Positions 12,640 to 26,016 are shown, numbered from the stretch's first letter. The stretch: 64,000 nucleotides of DNA from Macropodus opercularis (GCA_030770545.1 CM061105.1:16406001-16470000); one strand, 5' to 3'. Program-made: numbers and translations. The notes: generated by a model not told the origin, from the letters alone.

Positions 12640-12645
12640 AATAAA
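12640..12645 (+). promoter_or_regulatory. Poly(A) signal AATAAA, proximal
   Basis: An exact AATAAA lies about 510 bases after the PARD3 stop, preceded by a T-rich stretch. It is a candidate short 3' UTR end. Confidence 0.45.
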
Positions 12646-13016
12646 AAGCCCCCCAACATAAATAATCCATATCGCTGAGGCGAAGGGCAGTGAGGGGTTG
12701 GCTGCGGTGCTGCCCGGCCTCCCCTCGTCGCTCTTGGCTGAGGCTCCGGTTTCCATCCTCCGCTCTTTGTTCCTTATGCTCCTTTCTTCTACCTCAACAC
12801 CTTAATTCTCACCGCTCCCTGCTCATCTCCCACCTCCCTCTCACCGCCTCCCCCTTCCCCCCTAGTCTTCCTCCTGATACCCACTGCCGCCCTCCTCCTC
12901 ATCTCCAGAGTCGGGCTCTGCACTGAATTTTTCATCACAAGCCACCTGCTGCCTGCTGGAGCCAAAGCACGGCTGCCACCAGAGACTGCGACAGGCCCGG
13001 TTCTGACACACAGAGC

Positions 13017-13022
13017 AATAAA
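13017..13022 (+). promoter_or_regulatory. Poly(A) signal AATAAA, middle
   Basis: An exact AATAAA lies about 890 bases after the stop codon, in a purine-rich context with no obvious downstream GU-rich element. Confidence 0.3.
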
Positions 13023-14790
13023 AGCAAAAAAGAGCCGGAACGCAGATGAGAAGAGAGACAATGAGCCTCCCGGAGTCAGATTAGCTGGAGCTTTTCTTCC
13101 ATCTTTGACAAAAGGCAAAATTGTTCTTGGGAGTTAATGGCTTTCATTTGGTGTAATTGCTTCCTGTATTTTTAGCTACACTACCCGATGAGGGTGGAGG
13201 TGACACAGCAGTGAGTAAACTCCCGACTTTGAAAGCGTAGCTTGAATGAAATAACAAAATGATGCATAATGTGTGGTTTTAGCTGAAGCGATGCAGCAAG
13301 TGAACCCAGCTTGGCTTGATTTGAAGTGTAGGAAAGCAAAGCTTTTTCCCAAAGACGTCTCTTATGTGATGCTAGCTCGCTAACTGTGTTTGTATTCGAG
13401 CACGTTCGGTCGACTCGATCGGGTTTTTCCTGGCTTCAGTGTCATTCCAGTGTTTCTGATCCGCACCACAGGCTGGAAACGCTAACGTGTCTTCACTCTC
13501 AATGAAAAACCTGCTGCAGACGTTGGGCTGGATCAAGGTCGGGTCAAACCGGCTCCGTGGTGGTTTAGGACTGAGACCATGCGGCAAACTGCGTTTGTTT
13601 CGGTCCACACTCGAGTAGAGTCTCTGTCCAGACCTGCCAGAAGCACAGGAGGGTCAAATAAATTCAGTGACGGGAAACAACACTTGTTCTCCAAACGCGT
13701 ATGTGTCTCCTTGACATGATTGATTTTTACCTACAGTAACAAGAATTGTGCATCTGGAAAAGCACCCAAACGCATGTGCTGCGTTCGTACCGGGGCACGT
13801 CCGACCCAGCACCTTCCTGGCTTCGTTAACTTTTTAATCTCGTGAGCGGGAGCGTTGTCGTACCTTCCGGGACCTTTAGCTCCTGTGGCTGGGTGTGATC
13901 GACCAATCACGGTCGGGCGTTTAAATCCTCATGTCTTTGCAGTGCACCGTTTATTTGACCCTCTAGCTTTGTCCAATCGTATCCAACTTATTTCTGATGA
14001 AATCACTCTGTAATTTGGATGAACTCACCCTTTAAACCAGTGAAGTCCTGATTACGAGCCTCGCTGGCCCAGCGCTCGCTGTAATTATGATCCCAGGGAA
14101 TTTGCATTTTCTCTCCAATCACTTTGTGCAGCTGCTGATTGGTGTGTTGTTTTTATCACTGAGGAGGAGGAACTAATCAGTGAAAGCAGCTGCTGCAGTC
14201 GTAGGTTGCAGGGACCTTGGTGCTGATGACGCGCGTTTAGAAATGACGCTGCAGCAGGTGGAGACTGACCCGCGGTTGGACTTAATGAAGACGAAGACGA
14301 AGATGAAGAATGAACGAACGATTCAGCCGATAAACCAGAGAAGAGTCGAACCGACGCCCTTCACCTGCGCGTTCAAGCCAAATAAGCCGCGGCCTAGTGA
14401 AACGTACTTCATGCTGTGAACACTCGTGCGTCTGGCACGTTTTAGAAGGATGCATTCGTCCTGTTGGTCCGATGTTAAGTGCCTGAGAAAACAGTGAAAT
14501 CTTTGGGTTGGTCGGTGTTTGTGCTTTTTAACTTTTGGGGTACGCCTGCCTGAACCGGTTTCATTTGATGTAGTTAAGAGCCAACACGTATCCGTGTGTT
14601 TGTCCCCGTCTGACATTGCCTTCAACCATGCTGTACCATGACGCGTTTGAAAGTGTAAAGACAAATGGAAACCGATGGAAGATGATGTGCAATCGTTTAG
14701 TTTTACTGTTTGTTTGTTTTTTCAGAAAACTTTTACATGACATATTATGAAAATGTACGCAGCCACTTTTTCTGTACATATCAAGTTTAA

Positions 14791-14796
14791 AATAAA
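14791..14796 (+). promoter_or_regulatory. Poly(A) signal AATAAA, distal and likely main
   Basis: The signal lies in TTTAAAATAAAACAG, about 2660 bases after the stop, with T-rich sequence upstream and T/G-containing sequence downstream. It is the most convincing transcript end of the three. Confidence 0.5.
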
Positions 14797-14815
14797 ACAG
14801 AAGGCTGTTCCATCC

Positions 14816-17789
14816 GGTTCACGTCTGGCCTCTGTTTACGTCCAGACTCAGACGAGTCTTCAGCAGGAAGGATTCTGCCGTCGTCACATCTGTCGGGTTC
14901 TGTCTGCTCATGTCTCCTTCTCGCACCGACGCAGTTTGACGGTCGATGTTATCTCCCGTCATTAGTTGCTGTGGCTTCAGCTCAGCCCGTGTCAACAGTC
15001 GAAGGTGTCACTAAGTCCCTGACTGGGACCCGCTGGTGTAAGGAAGCCTGTTCAGAGGCTGCTTCTCCAGCTCTGAGTGTCCAGACATACGGAGCTTGGA
15101 CGAAAAGCAGAGGAGGCAGCTTCACGCCGCTCCCTGATGTCACCACCTAACGTCACCTCTGCCTGCGTCCTTCCCGGCTGACTGACCACGCGCCACGTTT
15201 CCTTGAACGCACCTGCAGACACTGGTTTCAGTCGGAACGTGGACGCGTGGAACACACAGATGCGTTTCAGCCGCAGGGAATCGGATCATATGTCTTCATT
15301 CTGTATGTCGTCAATTAGTCTGACTGAATTCTCAGAACTCCACCCTTCACACATTGTTCTGCTGCATGTCGTAGTTATCAGGAACCAGACTTTGTTTTCC
15401 CTAATTGAACTGCTTGTGCAGAGCTCAGCTACACGCTCCATCACTAGATGATGAGCTGCAGTTCCTTGCTGGAAGCCTCACAGATCATCCTCCTCTCTGC
15501 CAGACGCGTCCTGAACGCCGGCGTGGCCGCTCTCCAGGCAAGAACTAACCTCAGTGAAATCATATCTCCATTAACAGCGAACGTCGGGATGACGCGCTTC
15601 GGCGTTAACGCTTTGTGCCGCTGTCAGAAGACATGAGTGGGTGAAGCGGAACGAACTGAATCTGAGCTGCAGCATCTCGTCCTGCAGCCCGAACGTGCTG
15701 CTTGACTCCACTTTCATTTAACTCCATTTAAAAACCGTATTTGAATTTCAAGTACACATCAAAATGGTGGTAATTAGTGATGCAAATATTTGATTTAGTT
15801 TTTAAGTCATTATTTAGCTTCTTCCTGTGGCTTCCATTGGTGTGTTTAAATTGGAGTTCAGCCCACAGCTGGAGCCCTGATTGGTCCAGGGTTCGACTGG
15901 GACCAGTCAGTCAGGGTTTAATTATCGCTGCGTCGTCTTTCATTACCTTGGGCTTTTAATTCGTCATCTAAATGCAGATGTAATCCACCTCATTCGTCGT
16001 TTGATTATTTTGGCTGCAGGCTGCGCCTCCTGTGTTACGTCGGCAGCGTTCTGATGCGCTCCACGTCGACCCGGAGCAGCGTCACGGATCATTTCATCCG
16101 CAGCCTTTCTGTCAACACGCAGCCACAACAAGAGGCTGCGAAACCTTTTATTTTACAGCCGTTCATGCACCGTGTCGCCATTAAGGAAGCCTGTTATTTA
16201 GCTTAATGTCACGCTCGCCTCGCACGGTGCAGGGAGGCCGATAAGCTCCCTCACCTAGAGCTGCTATTAGCAGGAAACCAAGGCCGACCCGTCTGCTGCA
16301 GGTGTCAGAACACGAGCCGCCGAGCTCACGTGAGCACCTTCCTCTGGGTTGGGAGACAAAGCTGGAGAAGCTACAAACGCGTGGGAAGACGTGAATCAAG
16401 ATGTGAGACGGAGGAAGCTAAAGAAGGAAGTTCTCCAGTCGTCAGACATGTGGAAACTGTTGTTGTAGGCTCAGGATGAGACCGTTGAGCCCGAGGAATG
16501 TGTGATTTCACTGAGATGAGATCCTCCTGTAAAGGGCTGAACTGTGATGGCTCTGTGCAGAGTCACTCGCATTCCTTCAGTCTTATTATCCCACTTTTGC
16601 TTCCTAGAGTTTCCCTCCTTATTTTCCTGGCACTTTTAAACTATAAAAAAGTCACTCTAGCAATTATTTGGTGTTTTTATTTCATTTCACAGCTGTTTTC
16701 CATCGAACATGAAGCTCAGGAGACGGGGAAGGAGAGCGCCGTGCCAAGCAGTTGTCACCCCCGATTTCAAAGCTTTGTCTATTCTAGGCGGTTTATTGGA
16801 GGACTGCACCCTCCTTCCTGCTTAGACTTGGATTTGGAGCAATGGTAGCATGAAGTTAAGAGATGGATGACAAATAGATTTAGAGGAAAAACAAAACAAT
16901 TAGCTTCCATCGAAAACAAATATTACAGAGGGGGAAAGCAGAAAGTCTTCAGGGTGGCCCCAAACAACCACAAGCCAACCTCTTCAACCCGGACCCAATA
17001 AAGCCCAGAAGAAACAGCACAGTCCAAATAAACCAGATCAGCAGACCCGCAACCAGACAACAGGACTGAGATCCACGGATTCAATCCACGCTCCCTCCGT
17101 CAAATGCTCCGTGAAATGGCTCCAGCACGACCTGCTCTCCTCCGCTTAGCCCCACTTAAGCATGAAACCCCTCTTCCTGGGTTTTATGCCTCCAGCGTCC
17201 GGACACTGAGCCGTCTGGCGCTGGCAGGTTCCCAAGCTGGTGTCCAAGAGGATGAGAGGGGTCTGTGTGCGAGTCTGGTGGATGTGAGTCACAGTAATGG
17301 TATGTTTTCAACAGCAGGACCGAAACCTCTGGACCACTTCATCAAACCAGAGGGATTCCTCCGCACAGAAGAGCATAAGGTTGTTCTGGTTTAATTCATT
17401 TGATCCTTTTTCCATTTCTGGTGGGAAGCAGCTTCTGGGCGTTTGCCAAGATCTGGCAGGAAAAGCTTTTGTGAACTGGAGATAACTTGTGTCAATATTG
17501 TTCTGTCAATTATTAATGAAGAAGCTGCCAGAAAACCTGCACATGGCCTCATAAGAAGCAGCTGGTGTGGGAATCGTGCGTGAAGCCCCGCCCACTGCTG
17601 ATCACCTGGCCAGGTGCGAGAGGCCTCCCTGCTTTGCTGTGATGCTGAACTGAGCGCTCGCATGTGAACTGCACCGGGCGAAGCAAAGCAGCAGCAGCTC
17701 GTTTGCAGAGCTGCACATGAGTTAGTGTTGACGTTTAATGACTCTTAAATGAATCCGACAGCAGATTTTGATGATGTTGTCGGGGCCTT
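14816..17789. other. Intergenic DNA downstream of PARD3
   Basis: No recognisable gene was seen. The segment 16560-16720 is AT-rich with repeated TTATTT/CAATTATTTGG motifs and could be regulatory. The rest is mixed composition with chance open frames. Confidence 0.5.
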
Positions 17790-17945
17790 GTGGAATGGAT
17801 GACATGGCAACTATGCAATTACACAACCAGAATAATGATGGTCTGGATTAGACTCCATCATTTTAATTGCCAAAGACAACAAATGAGCAGTCGTTTATTG
17901 TGGTGCCATTAGTGCACAGAAAGTGTGGAGACATTAAAGCCTCTT
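17790..17945. promoter_or_regulatory. Candidate conserved non-coding element
   Basis: A homeobox-rich block including TGCAATTACACAA, CATTTTAATTGCC and CCATTAGTGCAC. The density of ATTA/TAAT cores is high over about 150 bases. It has no coding frame. Confidence 0.3.
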
Positions 17946-20915
17946 AGTCGCCTGCAGCGGAGGAGGCAGAGCTTCTGCAAACATTCAGCTGGCGTTTGGA
18001 GAGAGGGGACGTTTCCAGCCTGATCAAGGACGAGGCTGCACCCAGAGCCAGAGGCGCGAACCCGTGCTGGCTCCACATTAAACCAGGCCTCCGTGAACGG
18101 AACTCGGGCTCAGACAACCTCTTGGTCCGCTGCACTGCTGCGCTCAAGGTCATCCAGTATGTGCCGCTACCTCTCCCGCTGCTTCCTGGCCTCGTTCTCA
18201 CCTCCCAGTAAACTAAATCTGCATCATGGAGCCAGATGTTGCGCGATCGCAGGGCAGAGGAGGCCGCTGCCTGGACCAGTGGAGGAGAGACCAACCTCAG
18301 ACGAGCTGCTCCGCTGCTGCTCAGGTTGTGAGGAGAACGCGCTGATGTGTTTTTAATGGATTTTAGATGGAGCTCCGCCGCTGAGGAAACAGATTATTTT
18401 GACAAACTGACAGATTTCTAACAAACCGAGCTGAGTTTTTAATAATCGCCGTAGAACTAGTCTGTTTTCATTTTATTATTCTTTCTCACACCTTGTCCGG
18501 ACGCATGGGAAGAGCAGAGATACGGCGCCGGCAGGAAATGATGCAGGAGCAGAGACGCGCCACCGTTCGCATGGAGACGTGTCAGCGATGAGTGATGGTT
18601 TCATTCTGCGTTATGAGAAAGTAAAAACCATCCTGGTTAATAACGGGTCTCGTGCTCTTCAGAGCAGCGTCTTTGTTTGTACCTTGCTGCACCTTGAAAT
18701 GAGTCAAATGCAGCTTTTAATAACTGCAGCGAGTGGGAGCTTCGTAGCATGAAGACGTGCTTTTAATGGAAATGACAGAATGTTTCTCTACATGCACGTG
18801 TGGATCCAGCTGAGTCAGGTCCGTTGTTTCCTCGCCCGCTGCCACCTGCTGCTCTGTGATTCATGGCATCCTCCAAGCGGATCCTGGTCCTGGTGTCCAG
18901 GTGTGGAGCGAGCTGACAGCGACGTCTTCATCCTTTTGTTAGGCGCAGTGTCAGAAGCCGCAGAGCCTCCTGGCAGCGGGTCGGCTTTCAGAGCCGGTTC
19001 ATTTTACAATAGACTTGTGGATCATCTTGAGCCACCGGCCGAGTGTCGTCCTCTTTGTCCCATCAGTCATCGGATGGTGACGCCTCTCGCCTCCTGTGAC
19101 CCCTCAGTCCCACAGACGGTCCGCTCTGGTTAAAGAGCTGAAACTCTATCAGAACCACGAGCAACCGGTTCTGCTTCCTTTGTGATGGTGACAATGAGAG
19201 GTGTCGATGGGGGGGGGGGCGGTCTGTGATGGTGCCAGTAGGGATGAAGATTAATGACACCGCCCGGCCTGTGTCTCCTGTTTAATAATGCTTATTCATC
19301 ACTGTCACTGCCTCCTGACAGCCTGTCGCTGCGCACGTGCACACGCCGAGCTGGAAAACGAGAAGCTCTCTCTCTTTATAATTGTCACCTACAGTTTATC
19401 CGTGTGCTCCAACGGCTTCTTGCCGTCGCTGTGATCTGTGTAGGTTTCGCGCAAACGGCTTTTGTGCACAAGCAGCGGCTCACGGACGAGATGAAAGGCA
19501 GCTAGAAATGAAGGGAAAGCGCAGAACGAGGACGAATGAGGCACCTCTGGCCTCTGCTGCCGTGTGCACCAAAGCCATTTTGTCTTCAGAGCTTCTGTCC
19601 GCTTCCGTCCCTCTCGCTGTGAGTGTGTGTTGGCTTCTCTCTCGCACGGACATTTCTCTTCCTAATGGAAAATAAAGACCAGAGAGTGGCTGGGATGGGG
19701 GCGCCAAATGAAAAACATGGAGTTAGTGACCTGGGGCCGAGGCTTGTCCATCCAGGCTCCCGAGCCTGAATCAGCTGCTGCTGGTATAAAGATGTTCGGA
19801 GCCTGGAGGGTGTCAGGCTGTTCACAGGCTGCAGAAAAGTTTCTTGCATGTGTTTGACAAAGTTTAGAGCCACGTCATCCGACAGGAGCCGTGCAGACGC
19901 TTCCTGCCTCCTCATATCTCCAATTCTCTGCCGGGATCGATTCTCGTCATTTTATCTCCTGGGAAAGTCGCTTTTATCACTTTACCCAAAGTTTCTGCCA
20001 CTGTTGAAAGATAGGAGTCGTTGAAAGATGGAAGTGCAGAGATTACTGTGGAGCCACTGAGATTTCGATCAATGAAAGTGCACACTGCTGTAAAAATGTT
20101 GTGCTGCACAGTGTGGATGTGCTTTAAGCTACGACGTGATTCTTTTTAAACTGTCAAACATCTGGTATCTGCATCACGAGGCCAAAGAGCCTCCGCTGCA
20201 CGTTTCCTGATAAGATTTCCCTGATTGCAGCAGCTTTATGTGAAACCATCTTTGTCTAATTGGATTACAGTGATTTCACAGCTGCCTCCTCTAACGTCGT
20301 GGTGCCGGTGCTTTGGTGCTTTCAGCGCCCACTGCAGCGTCTTTGTCCAGATTTGGACACTACTAGCGTTATTCTGTGCTTGGCTCACACGTCCAGCTTA
20401 TCTCGGACTGCAGAGACCAAACGAAACAAAAGGCTGAATAAGGGATTTGGCGCCGAGCGATTCTCCCGCCGGCGTCAACGTATCCCCTTCAATCACGCAG
20501 CTCGGCGAGCTCCGGCGTCCAGCGGAGGAAGACGCTGCGCGGCGTGAAGCCACCGTCTTAAATCAGCGTCTCTACTGTGGGGTCCACCAGGCTGGAAGTT
20601 TGACCCCGTGACCCCACGTCGACGAGGTTGGAATCGTCTGCCTGAATCCAAACGAGTTGATGAACAATGCAAACACGACGTACAGCCCATGATGGAGAGA
20701 GGCCCACACACGAAGGCAGGCAACCAGCGGCCGATGGCTCCTGATCTCATACGCCTGCGCGTTACCTGTAGCGGGATCTGCGGCTCCAGGGTCCGTGGGG
20801 CCGTGTCACCGGGAGGAGGCACACGGTGGATCCCATGCGTGTAATTACACCAGATTATAGTCTTTCACACGTAACCGAGGGTTGAGAGCGTTTGAGGAGG
20901 TTTTTCCCTAATCAG
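17946..20915. other. Intergenic DNA, no recognised gene
   Basis: Mixed-composition sequence with CpG-containing patches near 18000-18300 and 20440-20800. Open frames on both strands in these patches are side effects of high GC and match no family I know. A run of 12 G is present at 19209-19220. Confidence 0.5.
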
Positions 20916-21095
20916 CACATCATTACTTATGCTAAACACACCTCTCATCACGCTCGCCTCATAAAGACTCTAATTACCATGTGGGGTTAAAAGGCAAACA
21001 CGCCGCCCTCATTTGCATAAATGTAATTCATATAGATTTTTAGGGGGGCTAATAGATTTCTTTTCTTTAACCCCATGTTAATGGGGGGTTAGAAC
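20916..21095. promoter_or_regulatory. Candidate enhancer-like element with exact POU octamer
   Basis: The block contains TCTAATTACCATG, the exact octamer ATTTGCAT at 21011-21018, ATGTAATTCATAT and a TTAACCCC/GGGGTTA pairing around 21068-21090. The mixture of POU, homeodomain and AT-rich motifs resembles vertebrate developmental enhancers. Confidence 0.35.
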
Positions 21096-24000
21096 GACGC
21101 TGCCTTCTCCCTTCGACCCGCTGTCGGCAGAAACAATTAGGCTTCCTGTGGTCAGACGTGGAGGTAAAGTGTGTAATTAGCTGGAGTCGCCTCTTCTTAC
21201 CTTTTCCATCCCGTTTTGTTTCTCCACACAGTGGGTTGTGCGGTGGCAGCGTTTCCTTCTCGCTCGCGTCTGGTCTAACACAGCTGCCGAGTGAAGCTGC
21301 GTAGATTCTCTATGTTCTTTTAATCCTCGCAGCTCTGACTGGAGCAGAGCAGCAGAATCTCTGGCCCAGCTGTTCACGTTCAGGATGAGTTGGGACACAG
21401 GGTCAAGCTGAAACCGGTCTGAACGCGGCTGCTGGCTTGGTTCTGAGGGGTTTCACCATGAAGTGAGCACAAGCGTGAGGCAAATGCAGATGAAGCGCCG
21501 TAATGAGAACTGGCTGCAGAGGACGACGTGCTCAGACGCGATCGTTCCGTAGCTGAAAACCACAGACTGTGACTCCTGCTTTTCCTCTGACCTTTCTGAA
21601 GGCTGTGTGATGACACGCAGCTCCAGCCCTGCTGCTTATAGATCTCTGTCAATGAGCAAATGTTTTGCGGCGCTTTGACATTTAACCTTTGCTCACATCT
21701 GCGAATGCCAGAGCTGCTGATATCATTGATTTTTGTGTCACATGCGAACTCGGTGTGTTACCTCCTGCTCCGGCTCCAAATGTCATTTTGCGTTTCCCCC
21801 TCGACGTGGCTTCTCGACGCCGTGTCTTTCTGATGCTGATGTGCTCTCTTGATTTTCTCTGAAGGTAAAGCGAAGCGATTGCTGGTGCGTGACCGATCCT
21901 CAGCTTCAGAACCGTTGGTCATTAAAGGCGACGCCGTCGCTCTGGGACCTCGGCTCTTTGTTTCTGCAGCTGCGTTCCTCCGTGTTGATGCTAACAGGCC
22001 CAGTTCGTGCCCAGTGTTTCCCTGACTGGCTCCTACTTCTGTCCCACAGTTCAGGCGATGAATGTAAATGCAAATCTGTGTTTGCAGTACATTTTCCCGA
22101 AGCCTATGAAGAGAGATGGTGTAGCTTCGTGTTACTGACGTTTGAGGTGCTCGTCATCAGATGTTTAGTGTCTGCGCGAGCCGATAAGGTTTCTGTCTGC
22201 AGCCAGCCAACATTTAAATGCAGCAGTGTGTCCGCCGCCGGCTGCGCTGACCTTCCACAGGCTGAGGCAGTGAACGCACCATGGAAATATTGGACTTAAA
22301 TGTTGTTTTCTGCCTCAAGCAAACATCAGTCAGATCAGAATAAGCAGGAAGTTGCTGGTTTAACAGATGCTGCGACGAAGCTGGAGACAAAACGTCGTCT
22401 TTGCTCCACATTGTCTCATCGCGTTCGCTTCTGTTCGCATCCTCACAGCAAAAATCCCTTTTGATATCGTGTTTTGACGCAAGGCTGTTTGATATGCATT
22501 AGACGGGTTTATCCATTCACACTCGATCAAAATAAAGGCCCCAACCCATCTACGCGTAAATGCTGTGGTTATGGATACACTGAGATAGACCTGCCTGCCT
22601 CGCTGCTATGAATTGAAGCAATTTTCTGATCCCATCAGACCAAAGGCCTGCAGCATACAGAAGATTCTACATGAGGGGAGGACGGAAGAATCCGTGTTTA
22701 TATTTGTGTGCTCGTCATCTTGTGGTTTAACTGGTTGAGTTCAGTTATGGTAACAAATCCTCCTTAATTGCACACAAAGCCTTTGTGGAGCTTTAATGCG
22801 GCTGAGAGAGTCGTTGGAAGTGGCCGCTGCCAGCTTTCATTGATCCAGAACGAAAACAAACTCAGAGACTGAAGGTTTGTTTGAGTCTGACAAACCACCT
22901 GACTGCGCGTTAACTGAGTGACCACTGATACGAAGGATAAAATCAACCCCAGGTTGGAATCTGCTTCCCAGCAGGAGGCCAGAGCTTGTTTTAGGCGGTA
23001 GTGGCGTCGTAGAGACGTCAGGGCGTCGGCGTGTGTTGTACGTGTAAAACCCCAGATAACAACACGTGCTTTGACGTGTAGTCAAAGAGCGTTTTCGCTT
23101 TCGTGAGGTTCTCTGGCTGTGAATGATTCATGAGCACAGAGCAACAGTGATGGTCTTGTGGCTCCTGTCGCGCTGGGCCCCTCGGTGTCAGCTCGTCCTT
23201 CTCCGCCCGCTTAGAAACCACTCAATCACTTCCCTTTGATCACAGCTGATGATAAAACTGAGCCCGTTGTGCTCAGACCCGTGGGGAGAGCGTGTTCCCC
23301 CCTCGGGGTCAGCGGCTCGGACACGCAGACGTACGTCATGTCTCAGGACTGACGCTCAGGTCCCACATGTGCCAGCCCCACTTTGATCTCGCCTGCCCAC
23401 TGCTGCGCTGCCTCCCCAGGGTCAGATAAAAGTGAAGGCCATAATTTCTCTCAGATTAAAGCTCCTAAACCCTCTTGGCATGAAGGCAGAGATGCTATTG
23501 GTCGCCCTCTGACCCTTGGAGCTGTCCCACGAGGCCTGAGAAGAAGAAATAACACCCCAGTTAACCGTACTAACACAGAGACAAGCGGCGGCACAGCTTT
23601 GAAGCAAAGGGTGAAATGAAAGTATCACGTGTGCGTGAGACCTGTTTCTGCTTTTATCCCTCTCCTTCCGTCTCTCTGATCGTTTCTGGCTGTAGAGGCA
23701 ATGTTGCCGGGCAACAGCTAAAGGGAAAAGGGATTGAGCACGGCAAGGTCAAGACTGAATGCTGAGCGCATCTCTCTCTTACACACATACGCACCTCTGG
23801 CAGTGGACCTTGAGCTGTAGCTACTGCAAATCCCCTGAAATCCTCCTTGACTTTTTATTTTCATCTGATTCCAAGCTGCCCGACTGCTCGCGCTGCCTTT
23901 ATCCGTCACAGAGCTCTGCTTGGAGCAGAGCTGGGGGATGGGGCCGAGACACCGTTTTGATTTTGTCGTGTGGAGAGTTCGGTGCCACGGCGCTGACCTT

Positions 24001-25070
24001 GGGGAGACCTGGGTCACAGAGGAGACCAGTCCTTTGGGTGCCGGAGCTCTGACAGAGCTGACAAGCAAAGGTCACGGTGTTCAGAGTCCGGCTCTGGGGT
24101 CTGTGCACTGGTTTCATGCGTGTACTCAAGCGTTGGAGTCCGGAGCTGCTAACTCTCCAGCGTCGACCGTGCGTCTTATCCACGCTTGCGTTTTGTGTAT
24201 TTGCTGTTTATTTCTGCCTCCTCCCATGCAAGCATCTCCTGAATCTGTCCTGCAGCCCACAGTGGGGTTCCAGCTACAGCAGAACGCGCCTCCAATAATG
24301 TGACAACTCCCACACATCTCAGAAAATAAAAGCACAATTCATGTTGCGCTGCCTCTCTCTGACAGTCTTAGATGTGTTACCAGCCACTGAGTTTGCTTTT
24401 TACATTTTAAAATATTGTAATATGTTTTTTATTAAAGAGGAAACAAAAGAAAGCAGGGAAGCGGCTGGAAACTCGCATTTAACTCGAAGTTCACTTCAAG
24501 CAGATTAAAATGTGCTGCGTCAGGCCGTAGTGGAGCAGATACTGTGAATAAACACTGTCCACTGCCTCATGACACAGATACATGTGGCTCCGGGGACTGA
24601 TGCATCATCTCTCTTCATACTTGAACACATTTCTTTCTTCTGTTGTCCAATGAAACAGGAAGCGTCCACGGTACAGAAACTATAAACTGGCTTAACTGTA
24701 CTTTAATTGACTGATTAGAGAGTAAATGGGAGGCATTAATCAAAACACATCGCCTTGTGCTCTGTCAGGTCCCTGAATGCATCACACGCTACCTACAGCG
24801 GACGTCTCTGGGGGTTTCGTGGACTGGGTTCTAGTCCGTTTGCTTTGTGAAGCAGCGTCTGCGTTACCGTCCCTGCGCTTCAGATTTCCTCCTTGCGGAC
24901 GTTGCTGTGAAGTGAACTACGCCAGTGATGCTGCGGCTCGTCGGCCTCCTGCTGCAGACCTGCTAAGCCCATCATTTCCTACGTCTGGTCCCCGCTGATG
25001 GATAACCGGGCAGCAGATGTTTCAGGAAGGAACGCATGGATACCAGTCTTGGAGGAATTTCCTGCGTGGA
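21096..25070. other. Intergenic DNA, no recognised gene
   Basis: No exon with family similarity was found. The stretch contains an RFX palindrome at 23703 and ends at a GC-box-like minisatellite. Open frames at 21889-22299, 23718-24303 and elsewhere lack recognisable domains. Confidence 0.5.
23703..23715. promoter_or_regulatory. RFX X-box palindrome (exact half-sites)
   Basis: GTTGCC-G-GGCAAC consists of two perfect half-sites with a one-base spacer. X-boxes bind RFX factors and are among the strongest motifs in conserved vertebrate non-coding DNA. Confidence 0.55.
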
Positions 25071-25074
25071 GACG

Positions 25075-25118
25075 CCCCGCCTCCGCCCCGCCTCCGCCCC
25101 GCCTCCGCCCCGCCCCCC
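25075..25118. repeat. 11-bp GC-box-like minisatellite
   Basis: Three consecutive copies of CCCCGCCTCCG are followed by a partial C-rich copy. Each unit carries an Sp1/KLF-like CCCCGCC core, so the array offers several adjacent GC-boxes. No promoter exon was recognised beside it. Confidence 0.85.
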
Positions 25119-25949
25119 GGCCCATCCATCACTGGCTGGAATTGGAAGCTGCCCTCGAGTGTCAGCTAAGTGCTGATGGAAGCGCCGCTGATGAGATGAA
25201 CTGATTGGATGATTGTTTTGTGTTTGTGGACTCCTGTAACACTCTGACACCTGGAAATGACAGACAACTGCAGCGTTTAGATTTGAAACCTTCAGCTGAT
25301 TTATTCATTCATTCAAGGCTCAGCCAACGCTTTAGTGGCTTAAACACCGACTCCACGTGTCCAGAGATGCTAATTTCTGGTCTCAACCTGAAGCGTTGAT
25401 CATTGATGGATGGGATTAATTAGACGTATTTCGTGTCATTGAGGAGCCTCGTAGATGTGGAACATTTGAGATGAGACCGTCAGGGTAAACAGAGCTGGAT
25501 GCAGCTGAACGGTCCTCAAGGCCTCGCTGACACAAGCTGGACGTCTAACAGAAACCCAGCCGTTTTATTGAACTCCTCCTTTTTTAGTTCAACCTCTGTG
25601 GTCACCTCGGAGCCTGTTATTTCATCTAGAGTGGAATTAATAACTCTGATCTTAACGGTTGCTCCCGTCCTTTAATGAACTTTTACCACATCACTGCTTT
25701 GATTGTCTTTTTATTAGCGTCACTGCAGTGTTGGCGTCTCTTTGAGTCAAAATACTTGGGACCACATTTAATGTGTTGCACATGTTTATAAGCTGAGAGC
25801 GGTTCAAAAAAGAAAAACAGAGTTTTTCTAGTCAGTTGGTTTGAAGTAAACAAACTCATGTAAAATACTATTCCACGACAAGTACAGCTTCAGATTCCTG
25901 AGCTAAAGCGGCAGTTATGTGCTTTGAAATGTGCTTGTGCTGTGGAGCA

Positions 25950-26016
25950 GCAGTGAGTCAGTGGGTAAAGTGGCTCCTGGCGCCTCCAGGCTCCATCACT
26001 GGGTTCGAGGCTTCAG
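25950..26016 (+). mobile_element. tRNA-derived SINE head, degenerate
   Basis: GTGAGTCAGTGGGTAAAGTGG resembles the Pol III A-box region, and GGGTTCGAGGCT at 26001-26012 matches the B-box GGTTCRANNCC. The spacing is about 40 bases. The arrangement follows the common fish SINE head (GGCTCAGTGG ... GGGTTCGA). It has no cloverleaf, so it is not a functional tRNA. Confidence 0.5.

Larger units (their letters stand above)
12131..14815 (+). other. pard3: Probable PARD3 3' untranslated region
   Basis: The segment follows the stop codon directly and holds three AATAAA signals; the last, at 14791, is the best-placed end. The sequence just before that end (14690-14800) is T-rich, and a TCTGTTTACG segment follows it, as expected around a cleavage site. 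The part near 14080-14180 is AT-rich with an exact octamer at 14100 and may be regulatory. The 3' end is inferred, since no transcript data are available. Open frames in 12270-13118 and 14180-14664 resemble no protein. Confidence 0.6.

Noticed and set aside
25950..26016. Intact tRNA gene
   Set aside because: A- and B-box-like motifs are present but no cloverleaf or acceptor stem pairs, so it is reported as a SINE head instead.
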